A stretch of 35,970 nt of DNA from an uncultured Winogradskyella sp. (GTDB taxonomy: Bacteria; Bacteroidota; Bacteroidia; Flavobacteriales; Flavobacteriaceae): assembly GCF_937958655.1 (NCBI RefSeq), contig NZ_CALGNH010000062.1:1-35970 (forward strand), written 5' to 3'. Numbering within the stretch: position 1 is the stretch's first letter; each line of letters opens with the position of its first letter. Below, piece after piece: positions 8,415 through 16,019 of the stretch. Under the pieces are notes generated by a model. It ran no database searches and was not told the origin of the DNA. It saw only the letters and a program-made list of their open reading frames with translations. Made by a program: the position numbers and the translations under genes.

Positions 8415-9752
8415 TTACTGCCCTTCAGTTATTAAACTCTCAGCGCTTTCCGAGGATTTTGGTACGTTTAATCGCATTGCCAAGAAAGCCGCTAAAGCAA
8501 AAAATACACCTGCAAACAGCATCGCATTAATAGCATTATCACCCAAAATATATTTATATATTGGTCCAAAACTAAGGGTTTGTATTCCCATAGGAATAAC
8601 GATCATCATATTTAAAATTCCCATATAAACGCCACGTCTATCTTGAGGCACAATTTTGGAAACCATAGTATAAGGAATACCCATCATGGCAGCCCAACCA
8701 ATACCAAATAAAACCATAGGTACTAACACTAAGTTAGGATCTGTGATATAAGGTATTAAAAACAGTGCTATAGCTGTACCAAATAAACTCAATGCATAAA
8801 CCTTTTTACCTCCAAAACGAAGTGTTAAAGGCACTAGCATTAAAGCCACTACCATTGTTACTGTATTATAGGTTAAACTCATCTTTGCAGCTTGTGAAGC
8901 AGCTTCAGACGTAGTAAATCCCATTGTTTTTTTAAATAATGGTGTGGTAAACTGCCAATAAATAAAAAGTGCATACCATTGAAAAAGATAAACACCTGCA
9001 ATTTTCCACATAAATTTTGGCATATCTTTTACAGCATCTTTAATTTCTTTGAATGGTTGTGATACGCGTTGACTAAACGGTAAACCTTTAAGCTGATTAA
9101 TTTCTTCCATTTCTTCGTCACTAGGTGGTATCTCTGGAGTCTTGAAAACAGAATATAAAATTGTTGTAAGTGAAAGAAATGCTCCTATAAAAAATGAATA
9201 GTACAGCCATTGCGGAATTGTACCTGCTTCTTCTACAGATTCACCACCAAACCAATATTGAAATAGTACAATTGACCCATTGGCGAGAAGAATACCAGCT
9301 CCAACAAATAAACTTTGCATTTGGTAGCCTAGACTTAGTTGTTTTTCTGGAAGTTTATCACCAACAAAAGCACGATAAGGTTCCATGGCCATATTGTTAC
9401 CAACGTCCAAAATCCATAGCAATCCTACGGCAAACCAAAGTACTGGACTATGTGGAAAAGCAAACAAACACAAACTTCCTAATAATGCACCAATTAAGAA
9501 ATAGGGTTTACGTCTTCCCCATCTTGGGGACCAAGTTTTATCCGACATGGCGCCAATAATTGGCTGTACGATTAATCCCGTTACAGGCCCTGCTATATTC
9601 AAAATAGGAAGCATATCCTCAGGGGCACCTAGATATAAAAATATGGGATTAATTGCGGTTTGTTGCAGACCAAAACTGTATTGAATTCCTAAGAATCCTA
9701 CATTCATATTAAAAATTTGCCAAAAAGATAATCTTGGTTTAGTTAGTTTCAT
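8415..9752 (-). CDS. SUC/GPH-type disaccharide transporter (MFS)
   Basis: Inner-membrane carrier of 445 aa resembling the plant sucrose carrier/SLC45 and bacterial glycoside-pentoside-hexuronide proteins. The diagnostic loop SDKTWSPRWGRRKPYF is at residues 70-85, and NMAMEPYRAFVGDKLP follows in helix 4. A second cytoplasmic signature, VPQDRRGVYMGI, precedes the last helices. Relatives move intact sucrose, maltose or other alpha-glucosides with protons. It is the first gene of the minus-strand run leading to trehalase, glpD and glpK, 142 bases downstream of the P-loop kinase gene. The combination predicts import of an intact disaccharide or glucosylglycerol-like glycoside and cytoplasmic cleavage. 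Confidence 0.85.
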   Translation of the reverse strand: MKLTKPRLSFWQIFNMNVGFLGIQYSFGLQQTAINPIFLYLGAPEDMLPILNIAGPVTGLIVQPIIGAMSDKTWSPRWGRRKPYFLIGALLGSLCLFAFPHSPVLWFAVGLLWILDVGNNMAMEPYRAFVGDKLPEKQLSLGYQMQSLFVGAGILLANGSIVLFQYWFGGESVEEAGTIPQWLYYSFFIGAFLSLTTILYSVFKTPEIPPSDEEMEEINQLKGLPFSQRVSQPFKEIKDAVKDMPKFMWKIAGVYLFQWYALFIYWQFTTPLFKKTMGFTTSEAASQAAKMSLTYNTVTMVVALMLVPLTLRFGGKKVYALSLFGTAIALFLIPYITDPNLVLVPMVLFGIGWAAMMGIPYTMVSKIVPQDRRGVYMGILNMMIVIPMGIQTLSFGPIYKYILGDNAINAMLFAGVFFALAAFLAMRLNVPKSSESAESLITEGQ

Positions 9753-9768
9753 CTGTTAATATTTATTG

Positions 9769-9846
9769 TTAATAATTGGTCAGATGGAATTCGCCATTAA
9801 ACATCTTGGTGGATATCAAGTCATTGTTATGGCTCATTTCATACAT
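9769..9846 (-). CDS. possible small ORF (25 aa) or 3' extension of the P-loop kinase
   Basis: A 25-codon ORF starts at the ATG at 9846 and ends at TAA 9769-9771, 16 bases before the SUC-type transporter start. Its frame is the same as that of the kinase gene ending at 9895 and stays open all the way back to the kinase TAG, 42 sense codons in total. It contains NDLISTKMFNGEF. It could be a leader ORF, a decayed C-terminal tail or chance. No ribosome-binding signal was seen. Low confidence. Confidence 0.2.
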   Translation of the reverse strand: MYEMSHNNDLISTKMFNGEFHLTNY

Positions 9847-9886
9847 TAAAAGTTTATGATTGATTCTTAGATCTAGGACTAAATAT

Positions 9887-9910
9887 AAACAATTCTATAG
9901 ACTATTGTTT
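9887..9910 (-). terminator. AT-rich hairpin at the end of the kinase gene
   Basis: Arms AAACAAT (9887-9893) and ATTGTTT (9904-9910) pair around a 10-base loop that includes the kinase stop codon. On the minus strand it is followed by ATATTTAG rather than a clean T-run. It may be a weak terminator at the end of the VCBS operon. An alternative stem, GACTAT/ATAGTC, overlaps it. Confidence 0.25.
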
Positions 9911-10524
9911 CTTATAGTCTTATCAGCATGCATAGCGTGTGCTTTAATAATATTATGCTCAATTTCTAAGACCTTTTCATTGAAGTCATCCATAATGTCT
10001 CTCCCACGTTTTTCTCTATTAGCTTTAGTTTCTTTAAAGGAATTTTCAATGAATATTTTGTAAGCAGGTTGTTTAAGTAGCATCGTATAGGTTCCCTCTA
10101 CTAAACAAAAATGAAAGTCACTAGGGTAAATTATTTCTTGATTGCTTGTATTTTCTTGATAGTTAACAAGTGGTTTTTTTAGTTGATCTTGTGAACTTAA
10201 AAATCGCTCAAGATCTAAATCTAGTCGTTCTAAATTGACCTCTGAAACCCCTACATTAGAAATAGCTTCTAAACGCTTGTTGTGATTATCTTTTGGAGGT
10301 AAAAAAAAGTAATCATCGAGATGAAACATATAGCCTTTTAAATTTAGCTCGGTTTCAATATCTAAAAGAAGTGCATAGGCTAAAGACGTTTTACCACTAC
10401 CCGATTCTCCTCCAACAGCAATGCATAGGCGCTCGCCGTTAATGAGCTGATCTTTTAATGCTGCAATAACTTCTAAATTATTTTGTTTAAAACTAGCGTG
10501 GTATGTTAATTTATCACCAATCAT
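9895..10524 (-). CDS. P-loop kinase, uridine-kinase-like
   Basis: Cytoplasmic 209-aa protein with a clear Walker A motif, GGESGSGKT (residues 38-46), and a FHLDDYFFLPP motif (67-77) in the place where uridine kinase and phosphoribulokinase relatives bind the acceptor. A likely Walker B strand, FCLVEGTY, follows in the middle, then KRGRDIMDDF, like the lid region of the family. I recognise the kinase fold but not the substrate; a nucleoside, sugar or other small molecule is possible. The start lies 8 bases after the SRPBCC/GyrI-like gene, and it is the last gene of the VCBS-haloperoxidase operon. Being cytoplasmic, it contrasts with the exported products before it. Confidence 0.7.
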   Translation of the reverse strand: MIGDKLTYHASFKQNNLEVIAALKDQLINGERLCIAVGGESGSGKTSLAYALLLDIETELNLKGYMFHLDDYFFLPPKDNHNKRLEAISNVGVSEVNLERLDLDLERFLSSQDQLKKPLVNYQENTSNQEIIYPSDFHFCLVEGTYTMLLKQPAYKIFIENSFKETKANREKRGRDIMDDFNEKVLEIEHNIIKAHAMHADKTIRNNSL

Positions 10525-10532
10525 AATTTGTA

Positions 10533-11453
10533 TTAACTACTTATATTTGGAGTGTCAGATGTACTATTTTTTATTGGCATAAATATTTCTGATTTCCATT
10601 TTAGTGCATCACCACCAAAATTGGGATTATTATAAAAATATTCAACCGGTGTTAGTTCAATTTCTTTATTAAGATCTTTAGCCTTTTTAATTAAGGTGTA
10701 CCATGCTCTGTCTGAAGTAATGTAATTACCATTGTATGTAGCCTTTAAAGCCTTTTTAGCAAACACGCGTTTATACTTTATAAGATTATGTTCTGGTAAT
10801 TTATCAGATCGCTTAATAGGAAAACAAAAGTTGTAATCTATACTATCGTTTTCTATATCCCAATGTGTAATTTCAACAAATGGTGGCCCATTTAATTCTA
10901 CTTTATTACTAGCCATTACGCTTGCTAATAAACTATAATTTTGCATCATACCTTTTGCTTTGTCCGATTGTTTGCCTTTTAAGGGTACGTAAGCACAATA
11001 GGTAGATTTTAATTCACTTTCTCCATCAAACGTAATTTTAATAGTCTCTAAGTGCTCATTTAAAAACTTGTAGAAATCGTTTACGGTTTTTGAGGCTTGT
11101 AAGGCCATAGGAATTTCCGAAAACGGCTTTTTTATTCTATTCATTACACTATGATCTTTATCCTTAATGCTAACCTTAACCGTTGATGTAGAATCGTTAA
11201 TGACATCAAAATTCCATTTATACAAATGTGTGGAGTCTTTAAATTTTATAGTTTGTTCAATGTCTTCAAATCCATTCTGCGAAATAATTTCACCTTGTAT
11301 TTCGTTATTCCATGCTTTGAGCGATTGGTTTATAGTACCAGGAAGGGCCTTTGCTTCAAAAGTAACTTTGTAATCCGCCGGATATAAAAACAAATAAAAT
11401 AACAATGCCAACACTAGGCTAATGACAATAGTTCCTATTATTTTTTTTATCAT
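10533..11453 (-). CDS. membrane-anchored SRPBCC / GyrI-like domain protein
   Basis: 306 aa. One N-terminal hydrophobic segment (about residues 4-25) suggests an inner-membrane anchor with the rest outside the cytoplasm. Residues about 28-150 look like an SRPBCC (polyketide-cyclase/START-like) small-molecule-binding domain, beginning YKVTFEAKALPGTINQSLKAW. The C-terminal half resembles the GyrI-like/AraC effector-binding fold, with ALKATYNGNYITSDRAWYTL and a PVEYFYNNP segment near the end. No DNA-binding domain is present, so it is not a regulator by itself. It sits one base after the haloperoxidase stop. A role in binding a hydrophobic or glycan-derived ligand is only inference. Confidence 0.65.
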   Translation of the reverse strand: MIKKIIGTIVISLVLALLFYLFLYPADYKVTFEAKALPGTINQSLKAWNNEIQGEIISQNGFEDIEQTIKFKDSTHLYKWNFDVINDSTSTVKVSIKDKDHSVMNRIKKPFSEIPMALQASKTVNDFYKFLNEHLETIKITFDGESELKSTYCAYVPLKGKQSDKAKGMMQNYSLLASVMASNKVELNGPPFVEITHWDIENDSIDYNFCFPIKRSDKLPEHNLIKYKRVFAKKALKATYNGNYITSDRAWYTLIKKAKDLNKEIELTPVEYFYNNPNFGGDALKWKSEIFMPIKNSTSDTPNISS

Positions 11454-11454
11454 T

Positions 11455-12789
11455 TTATGATTTATTTAGAGGGGTAATGTTTAATTTATTGACAACAAAT
11501 TGTCCTAACTGTCGTCCTTGTGTTAAACCTATATCTATAGCAGCTCTGTAATGAATACCTCCGTAAAGCCTACTTACAGCAGCTTCATCGGCAGCTTTAT
11601 TAAAAGATTCGAAAGATCGTATTGGTAGTCCGTATGGGATTTCCGTATCGTCATCAAATTGGTAATTATCTCCAAAAATTGCTGTTAGAACTGTGGATGC
11701 AGATCCTGAAACTACAGAATGACCGCTAGTGTACTCTGGAAACGGAGGGGTTTGTAGTATCGGTTTCCAACTATCATCAAAATGCTGATTTATCAAAGTT
11801 TCTGGTCTAATTAAATTACTTCTATACTTTTCATCCCAGCAACTAATAAAGCCTTCAAAAATACCAATAGACGTTTTGGTGTAAGCGTTTACCGTATTTA
11901 TAAAATCTAAATCATTCTTTCTGCAAGCAATTTTAGTAATCCCTATCCAATGTGCCCCAGGAGTAATCTTCTTAGTTGCAAACATTAAATGGCCTCGAGT
12001 AATAGAAACATAAGGATTACAATCCCAAAATTGTGCAATCTGCACTTCCTCTGAGCTATCGCCTTTTGCTGTTATCTCGTTACTAATGTTGTAAACCTCT
12101 TCTAATTCTTTGTGAAATTTTGAACCCTTTTCCATCGAGAACGCTGGTGGAGGTGCAGGTTTAAATTGGGCTGCGGAATCCATTGTAAAAGGTCGTATTT
12201 TACTCCAGTGCGGCTCAATACCATCCATATATGCTGGTGGTGTTGGTTGCCATCTTGAAGGATCGTCTGAATACACCGAAAATTTGGGCATAGTCCTGGT
12301 TTCTTTATAGTTATCCTTATCCATCCATTGCCCAATAAAATCGGCAACTTGTAAACCATATTTTTTTGAATTTTCAAATTGAGTTGGGTTGGTTGTATTC
12401 CATTTTGTATACAAGCTATCCCTAAAGGTCTCTATCTTTTCCTCTGAAAAAATAAGACGCTTACTTAACTCTATATGTGCAACCAAAGCTGCTAATTCAA
12501 AGTTTAACTGAGTGGTATCTTGTGGTTTTGGAATAGCAAGTAGTTCATCCACATGACCAACCAATGAATTGTATCCAGGTTGTTGATACGCCATAATTTC
12601 ATATGCTGCGATATTCGGATACGCAAATATTCTACTCGCAACTGGAGGTGAGAAAATATCATGCACCATCACCTGGGTTACCTTATCTACAGAAGCATGA
12701 AAATCTTCTGATGTCACTTGAATGTCTTCTTTATCTTGGCATGACCATAAGGTCATAAAAACTACTATTAATATGATAAACTTCTTCAT
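11455..12789 (-). CDS. vanadium-dependent haloperoxidase / PAP2-type lipoprotein
   Basis: Exported lipoprotein of 444 aa, with a hydrophobic N-terminus ending TLWSC (Cys17). The vanadate/phosphate-binding set is present: Lys321-x6-Arg328-Pro329, Ser355-Gly356-His357 in YTSGHS, and Ser406-Arg407-x5-His413 in SRLYGGIHYRAAID. His413 would ligate vanadate and His357 would be the acid-base residue. The usual PSGH is TSGH, and the residue four after His413 is Ala rather than the Asp of fungal chloroperoxidase. The family includes halide-oxidising enzymes and PAP2 phosphatases and the sequence does not decide between them. The start overlaps the stop of the preceding VCBS gene as TAATG, so translation is probably coupled. 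Confidence 0.85.
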   Translation of the reverse strand: MKKFIILIVVFMTLWSCQDKEDIQVTSEDFHASVDKVTQVMVHDIFSPPVASRIFAYPNIAAYEIMAYQQPGYNSLVGHVDELLAIPKPQDTTQLNFELAALVAHIELSKRLIFSEEKIETFRDSLYTKWNTTNPTQFENSKKYGLQVADFIGQWMDKDNYKETRTMPKFSVYSDDPSRWQPTPPAYMDGIEPHWSKIRPFTMDSAAQFKPAPPPAFSMEKGSKFHKELEEVYNISNEITAKGDSSEEVQIAQFWDCNPYVSITRGHLMFATKKITPGAHWIGITKIACRKNDLDFINTVNAYTKTSIGIFEGFISCWDEKYRSNLIRPETLINQHFDDSWKPILQTPPFPEYTSGHSVVSGSASTVLTAIFGDNYQFDDDTEIPYGLPIRSFESFNKAADEAAVSRLYGGIHYRAAIDIGLTQGRQLGQFVVNKLNITPLNKS

Positions 12790-15700
12790 TATTTTAAAAT
12801 TTCATAAACCTCAGCGGCATCATTATTATATGTAACTAGTAAATACGTTTTATCAAAAGCATTTAATAAATCTAAATGCCTAACTGATTTATTTTGTAAA
12901 TTAAGCCCTAAAGTATAACCTAACTTAATGTCTTCGTCATTCTTTATTAAAGCTCCAGAAAATCCATCGAATCTGCCATGGTAAGGTTTTACACCAAAAT
13001 AATTTCCTGCCACTAAAACTTCAGTTTGTTTGTCACCATCAAAATCAGCACCTAAAAATGCCAAGATAGGTGACGTCTGCAAGGATCTTTCGAAAGGGAC
13101 AAAAGAAAACTTACCACCGTCATTTCTTAAATACCCTGATGCAAGCGTATGTACTTCTAAAATCTCTGCTTTAGATAACATGTCTTTATCGAAGATGTCA
13201 TTTATTGACTTTCCAGCAAAACTATCGTAGGTATTAAACTTTTTTCGCAAAAACACTAATTGACTACTTAAGTCGTCTAGTCCCATAACAGGGTAATACG
13301 CTCCTTCTTTTTCTATGCAAACAATAGTTTCGGTTTGTTTATTGTTGTCGAAATCTGCATAATACATCTTTAACGGATACATTTTAGAGGCCTTAAATTT
13401 TGAATTTAATCCCCAATTACCTAATAAATAATCGGTATCACCATCATTATCAATATCAAAAGGATAAATACTTTGCCATAAGCCGTTCAGTTCATCATTA
13501 ACTAGGTTAACTTCTTTTAATTCTCCATTTTGATTTTTAAAGAATTTTGGAGTCATCCATTCGCCAACAACGATAAGATCCTTCTGACCATCATTATCAA
13601 AATCATCCCATGTGGCATCAGTGACCATTCCTGCATTTAATTTTTGCGCTGAAAAATCACCATTTTCATTAGTTAAAATTACAGATTTGGGTGCTTTACC
13701 AAAATCTGAAGTTATCATATGGTTTCCAATAAAAACATCTAAATCGCCATCACCATCTATATCAGAAGTTTTAACTACAGAAGAATTTTGAAAAGCCTCA
13801 GGTAATTGTTGGTTAACAAACAAACTATCATTGTTAATTAGGTAAGTGTCTAGTAGCGATTTTGATTTACCATAAAAATCAGCACCACCAGTACCTATAA
13901 TAATATCATTCTTATTATCGCCATTAAAATCTGCAATGGCTGCAATTACATCCTCTTTAATAGCTAAAGCTTTTAAACTTGACTCCTCCTTTAACACAAA
14001 TAAAGAGTCATTTTGTATATAAATTTGAGCTTTAACACGCTTAGATCCACCAAAAAACAGATCAGTTTTAGAATCGTTATTAAGGTCACCTATTGCCACA
14101 GCTGGCCCTCTATCGGACGCTTGATACGGCATTAATTTTTGTCTAATAAAATCCGTATAGTTGTCTTCTTTATGCTTAAAATCTATACCCAAATTATTAT
14201 CAACTTTTTTAAACAGAGTATTATTTGATGCTAAAGCCAAAGATTGAATCGGTTTAGAATTCTCTTGTGAAACAATTTGAGTTTGATTCGCTTTTAAATT
14301 ATATAAGACCTGATAGGTTTTATCTGGCCATTCTATTCTTAAAGAATCTAGTTGCGTAGATTCTCCCAGTCCAAAATGAATAAATGGCTCTGATGAGGCC
14401 TGAAATCCTCTGATGGTATAGAATTCTCGATACTGTAAATTGCCATCGGTATATCCGTACAACTTTGACCCAATTCCATTTTTATTCTTAGCAGTATAAT
14501 TTAGCTTAATCTTTAAAAAGTTTTGTTTTTCTGAACCTTTATTGATGTATAAGGTTGGGGCTTGATTAATATTGTTCGTTATAATATCTAAATCACCATC
14601 GTTATCCAAATCGGCAATCGCCGTTGCTGTAGAAGCAATAGTATCCTTAGCTATCCAACGATCTGACATGTTCTGGAAGCTGATATCATCTGATCCTTCA
14701 AAAATATAATTGTGAACTTTCCCAGACGGCATATTATCTAAGGCTTCCTGGTCTACAAGTTTCGTATTATTTATTTTCTGTTGAATTTGATTACTCGACA
14801 AAAACTTGATATAATCTAAGTTATTTGGTCTTTTAGGAATACCATTGGATATGAATAAATCTTGATTTCCGTCATTATTAAAATCTGCGAATAAAGAACT
14901 CCAACTCCAATCTGTAGCTGCAACATTAGCCTGCAATGCTACTTCTTCAAAATGACTATTTGGTCTGTTAAGGTAAAGCATGTTTCTTGTAAACTGATAA
15001 TGATACCCATATTGTTCTAAACGCATTTTTTGCGTTTGGATATTATCATCCCCTTCTGAGCTTTTTAACACCGTTTCATCTTCTGGCAACATATCTAAAG
15101 ACATTAAATCTGGCCAACCATCTGCATTTATATCGGCAACATCGCTACCCATTGAGAAACGTGATGTATGCCCAAAATATTCTCTTAATGATTCTTTAAA
15201 CGTGCCATCTCCATTATTTATGTAGAAATAATCATCTTCATGAAAATCATTTCCAATATACATATCTGGCCAACCATCCTTATTAAAATCACTAACAGCA
15301 ATACCTAAACCATAACTATTTACACCACCAAATATGCCAGCCTCCTCACTAACATCAGTGAAATAACCATCATCATTTCTTAAGAGCTTATCTCCAGTTT
15401 GTTGGTTTCGCTCAAGTCTTAAATTAGCGTGGCCATAGGAATCTTGAGTATGAACAGCATGATTGAGTAAATACATATCTAAATCACCGTCTTGATCATA
15501 ATCCAAAAATGCTGCGTTAGAGCTATAGGTGTCAAAGTCTAATCCGTATTTTTTTGATTGCTCAGTAAAGGTGTTATCACCGTTATTTATAAAAAGTTCG
15601 TTATATCCTGTAAATCCGTTGATACCAACAACGGCACATACATAGATATCTAAAAATCCGTCATTATTAATATCTACCATTACGGATCCTGTATTCCAAG

Positions 15701-16019
15701 TGCTAATGCCTTCTATCCCTGCGTTTTTAGAAATATTTTCGAATTGCAGATTACCCTTATTGAGGTATAATGCATTTTTAACCTGATTGCCAGAAAAAAA
15801 GACATCTGGTAAACCATCGTTATTAATATCGCCTATAGCTACACCTCCACCGTTATAGAAATAGAGGTAATCTAAAATGTTTAGATCGTCAGTTTCTGTA
15901 ATGGTATTTACAAAATCGATTCCTAGATCAGAAGCTTTAGGATTATCGAATAAACGCTCTTTATCTTTACAACTTGTAAAGACGAGTAGAATGATTATAT
16001 ACCAATGATGTTTATTCAT
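12789..16019 (-). CDS. giant FG-GAP/VCBS-repeat lipoprotein with ASPIC/UnbV domain (copy 1)
   Basis: 1076 aa lipoprotein; signal segment ends FTSC with Cys17. FG-GAP-type calcium-binding blades recur along the protein, for example DINNDGLPD (64-72), DINNDGFLD, DYDQDGDLD, DFNKDGWPD, DLDNDGDLD and a second set after about residue 640. This predicts two beta-propeller regions. Between them, around residues 495-575, is an ASPIC/UnbV domain with the conserved RGFQASSEPFIHFGLGE motif. The function of this architecture in Bacteroidetes is not established; cell-surface location and ligand or glycan binding are inferred from the lipobox and propellers. The start overlaps the stop of copy 2 by 8 bases and its stop overlaps the haloperoxidase start. 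Confidence 0.85.
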   Translation of the reverse strand: MNKHHWYIIILLVFTSCKDKERLFDNPKASDLGIDFVNTITETDDLNILDYLYFYNGGGVAIGDINNDGLPDVFFSGNQVKNALYLNKGNLQFENISKNAGIEGISTWNTGSVMVDINNDGFLDIYVCAVVGINGFTGYNELFINNGDNTFTEQSKKYGLDFDTYSSNAAFLDYDQDGDLDMYLLNHAVHTQDSYGHANLRLERNQQTGDKLLRNDDGYFTDVSEEAGIFGGVNSYGLGIAVSDFNKDGWPDMYIGNDFHEDDYFYINNGDGTFKESLREYFGHTSRFSMGSDVADINADGWPDLMSLDMLPEDETVLKSSEGDDNIQTQKMRLEQYGYHYQFTRNMLYLNRPNSHFEEVALQANVAATDWSWSSLFADFNNDGNQDLFISNGIPKRPNNLDYIKFLSSNQIQQKINNTKLVDQEALDNMPSGKVHNYIFEGSDDISFQNMSDRWIAKDTIASTATAIADLDNDGDLDIITNNINQAPTLYINKGSEKQNFLKIKLNYTAKNKNGIGSKLYGYTDGNLQYREFYTIRGFQASSEPFIHFGLGESTQLDSLRIEWPDKTYQVLYNLKANQTQIVSQENSKPIQSLALASNNTLFKKVDNNLGIDFKHKEDNYTDFIRQKLMPYQASDRGPAVAIGDLNNDSKTDLFFGGSKRVKAQIYIQNDSLFVLKEESSLKALAIKEDVIAAIADFNGDNKNDIIIGTGGADFYGKSKSLLDTYLINNDSLFVNQQLPEAFQNSSVVKTSDIDGDGDLDVFIGNHMITSDFGKAPKSVILTNENGDFSAQKLNAGMVTDATWDDFDNDGQKDLIVVGEWMTPKFFKNQNGELKEVNLVNDELNGLWQSIYPFDIDNDGDTDYLLGNWGLNSKFKASKMYPLKMYYADFDNNKQTETIVCIEKEGAYYPVMGLDDLSSQLVFLRKKFNTYDSFAGKSINDIFDKDMLSKAEILEVHTLASGYLRNDGGKFSFVPFERSLQTSPILAFLGADFDGDKQTEVLVAGNYFGVKPYHGRFDGFSGALIKNDEDIKLGYTLGLNLQNKSVRHLDLLNAFDKTYLLVTYNNDAAEVYEILK

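Noticed and set aside
9753..9894. Search for the shared operator upstream of the SUC-type transporter and trehalase run
   Set aside because: No CGAAAA/TTTTCG pair is present; only loose symmetries such as ATGG-n6-CCAT and CTTG-n8-CAAG were seen, so this operon was not placed in the LacI-type regulon.
12102..12377. Minus-strand ORF of 91 codons overlapping the haloperoxidase-like gene
   Set aside because: It is an out-of-frame shadow within a gene with clear family motifs and has no features of its own.
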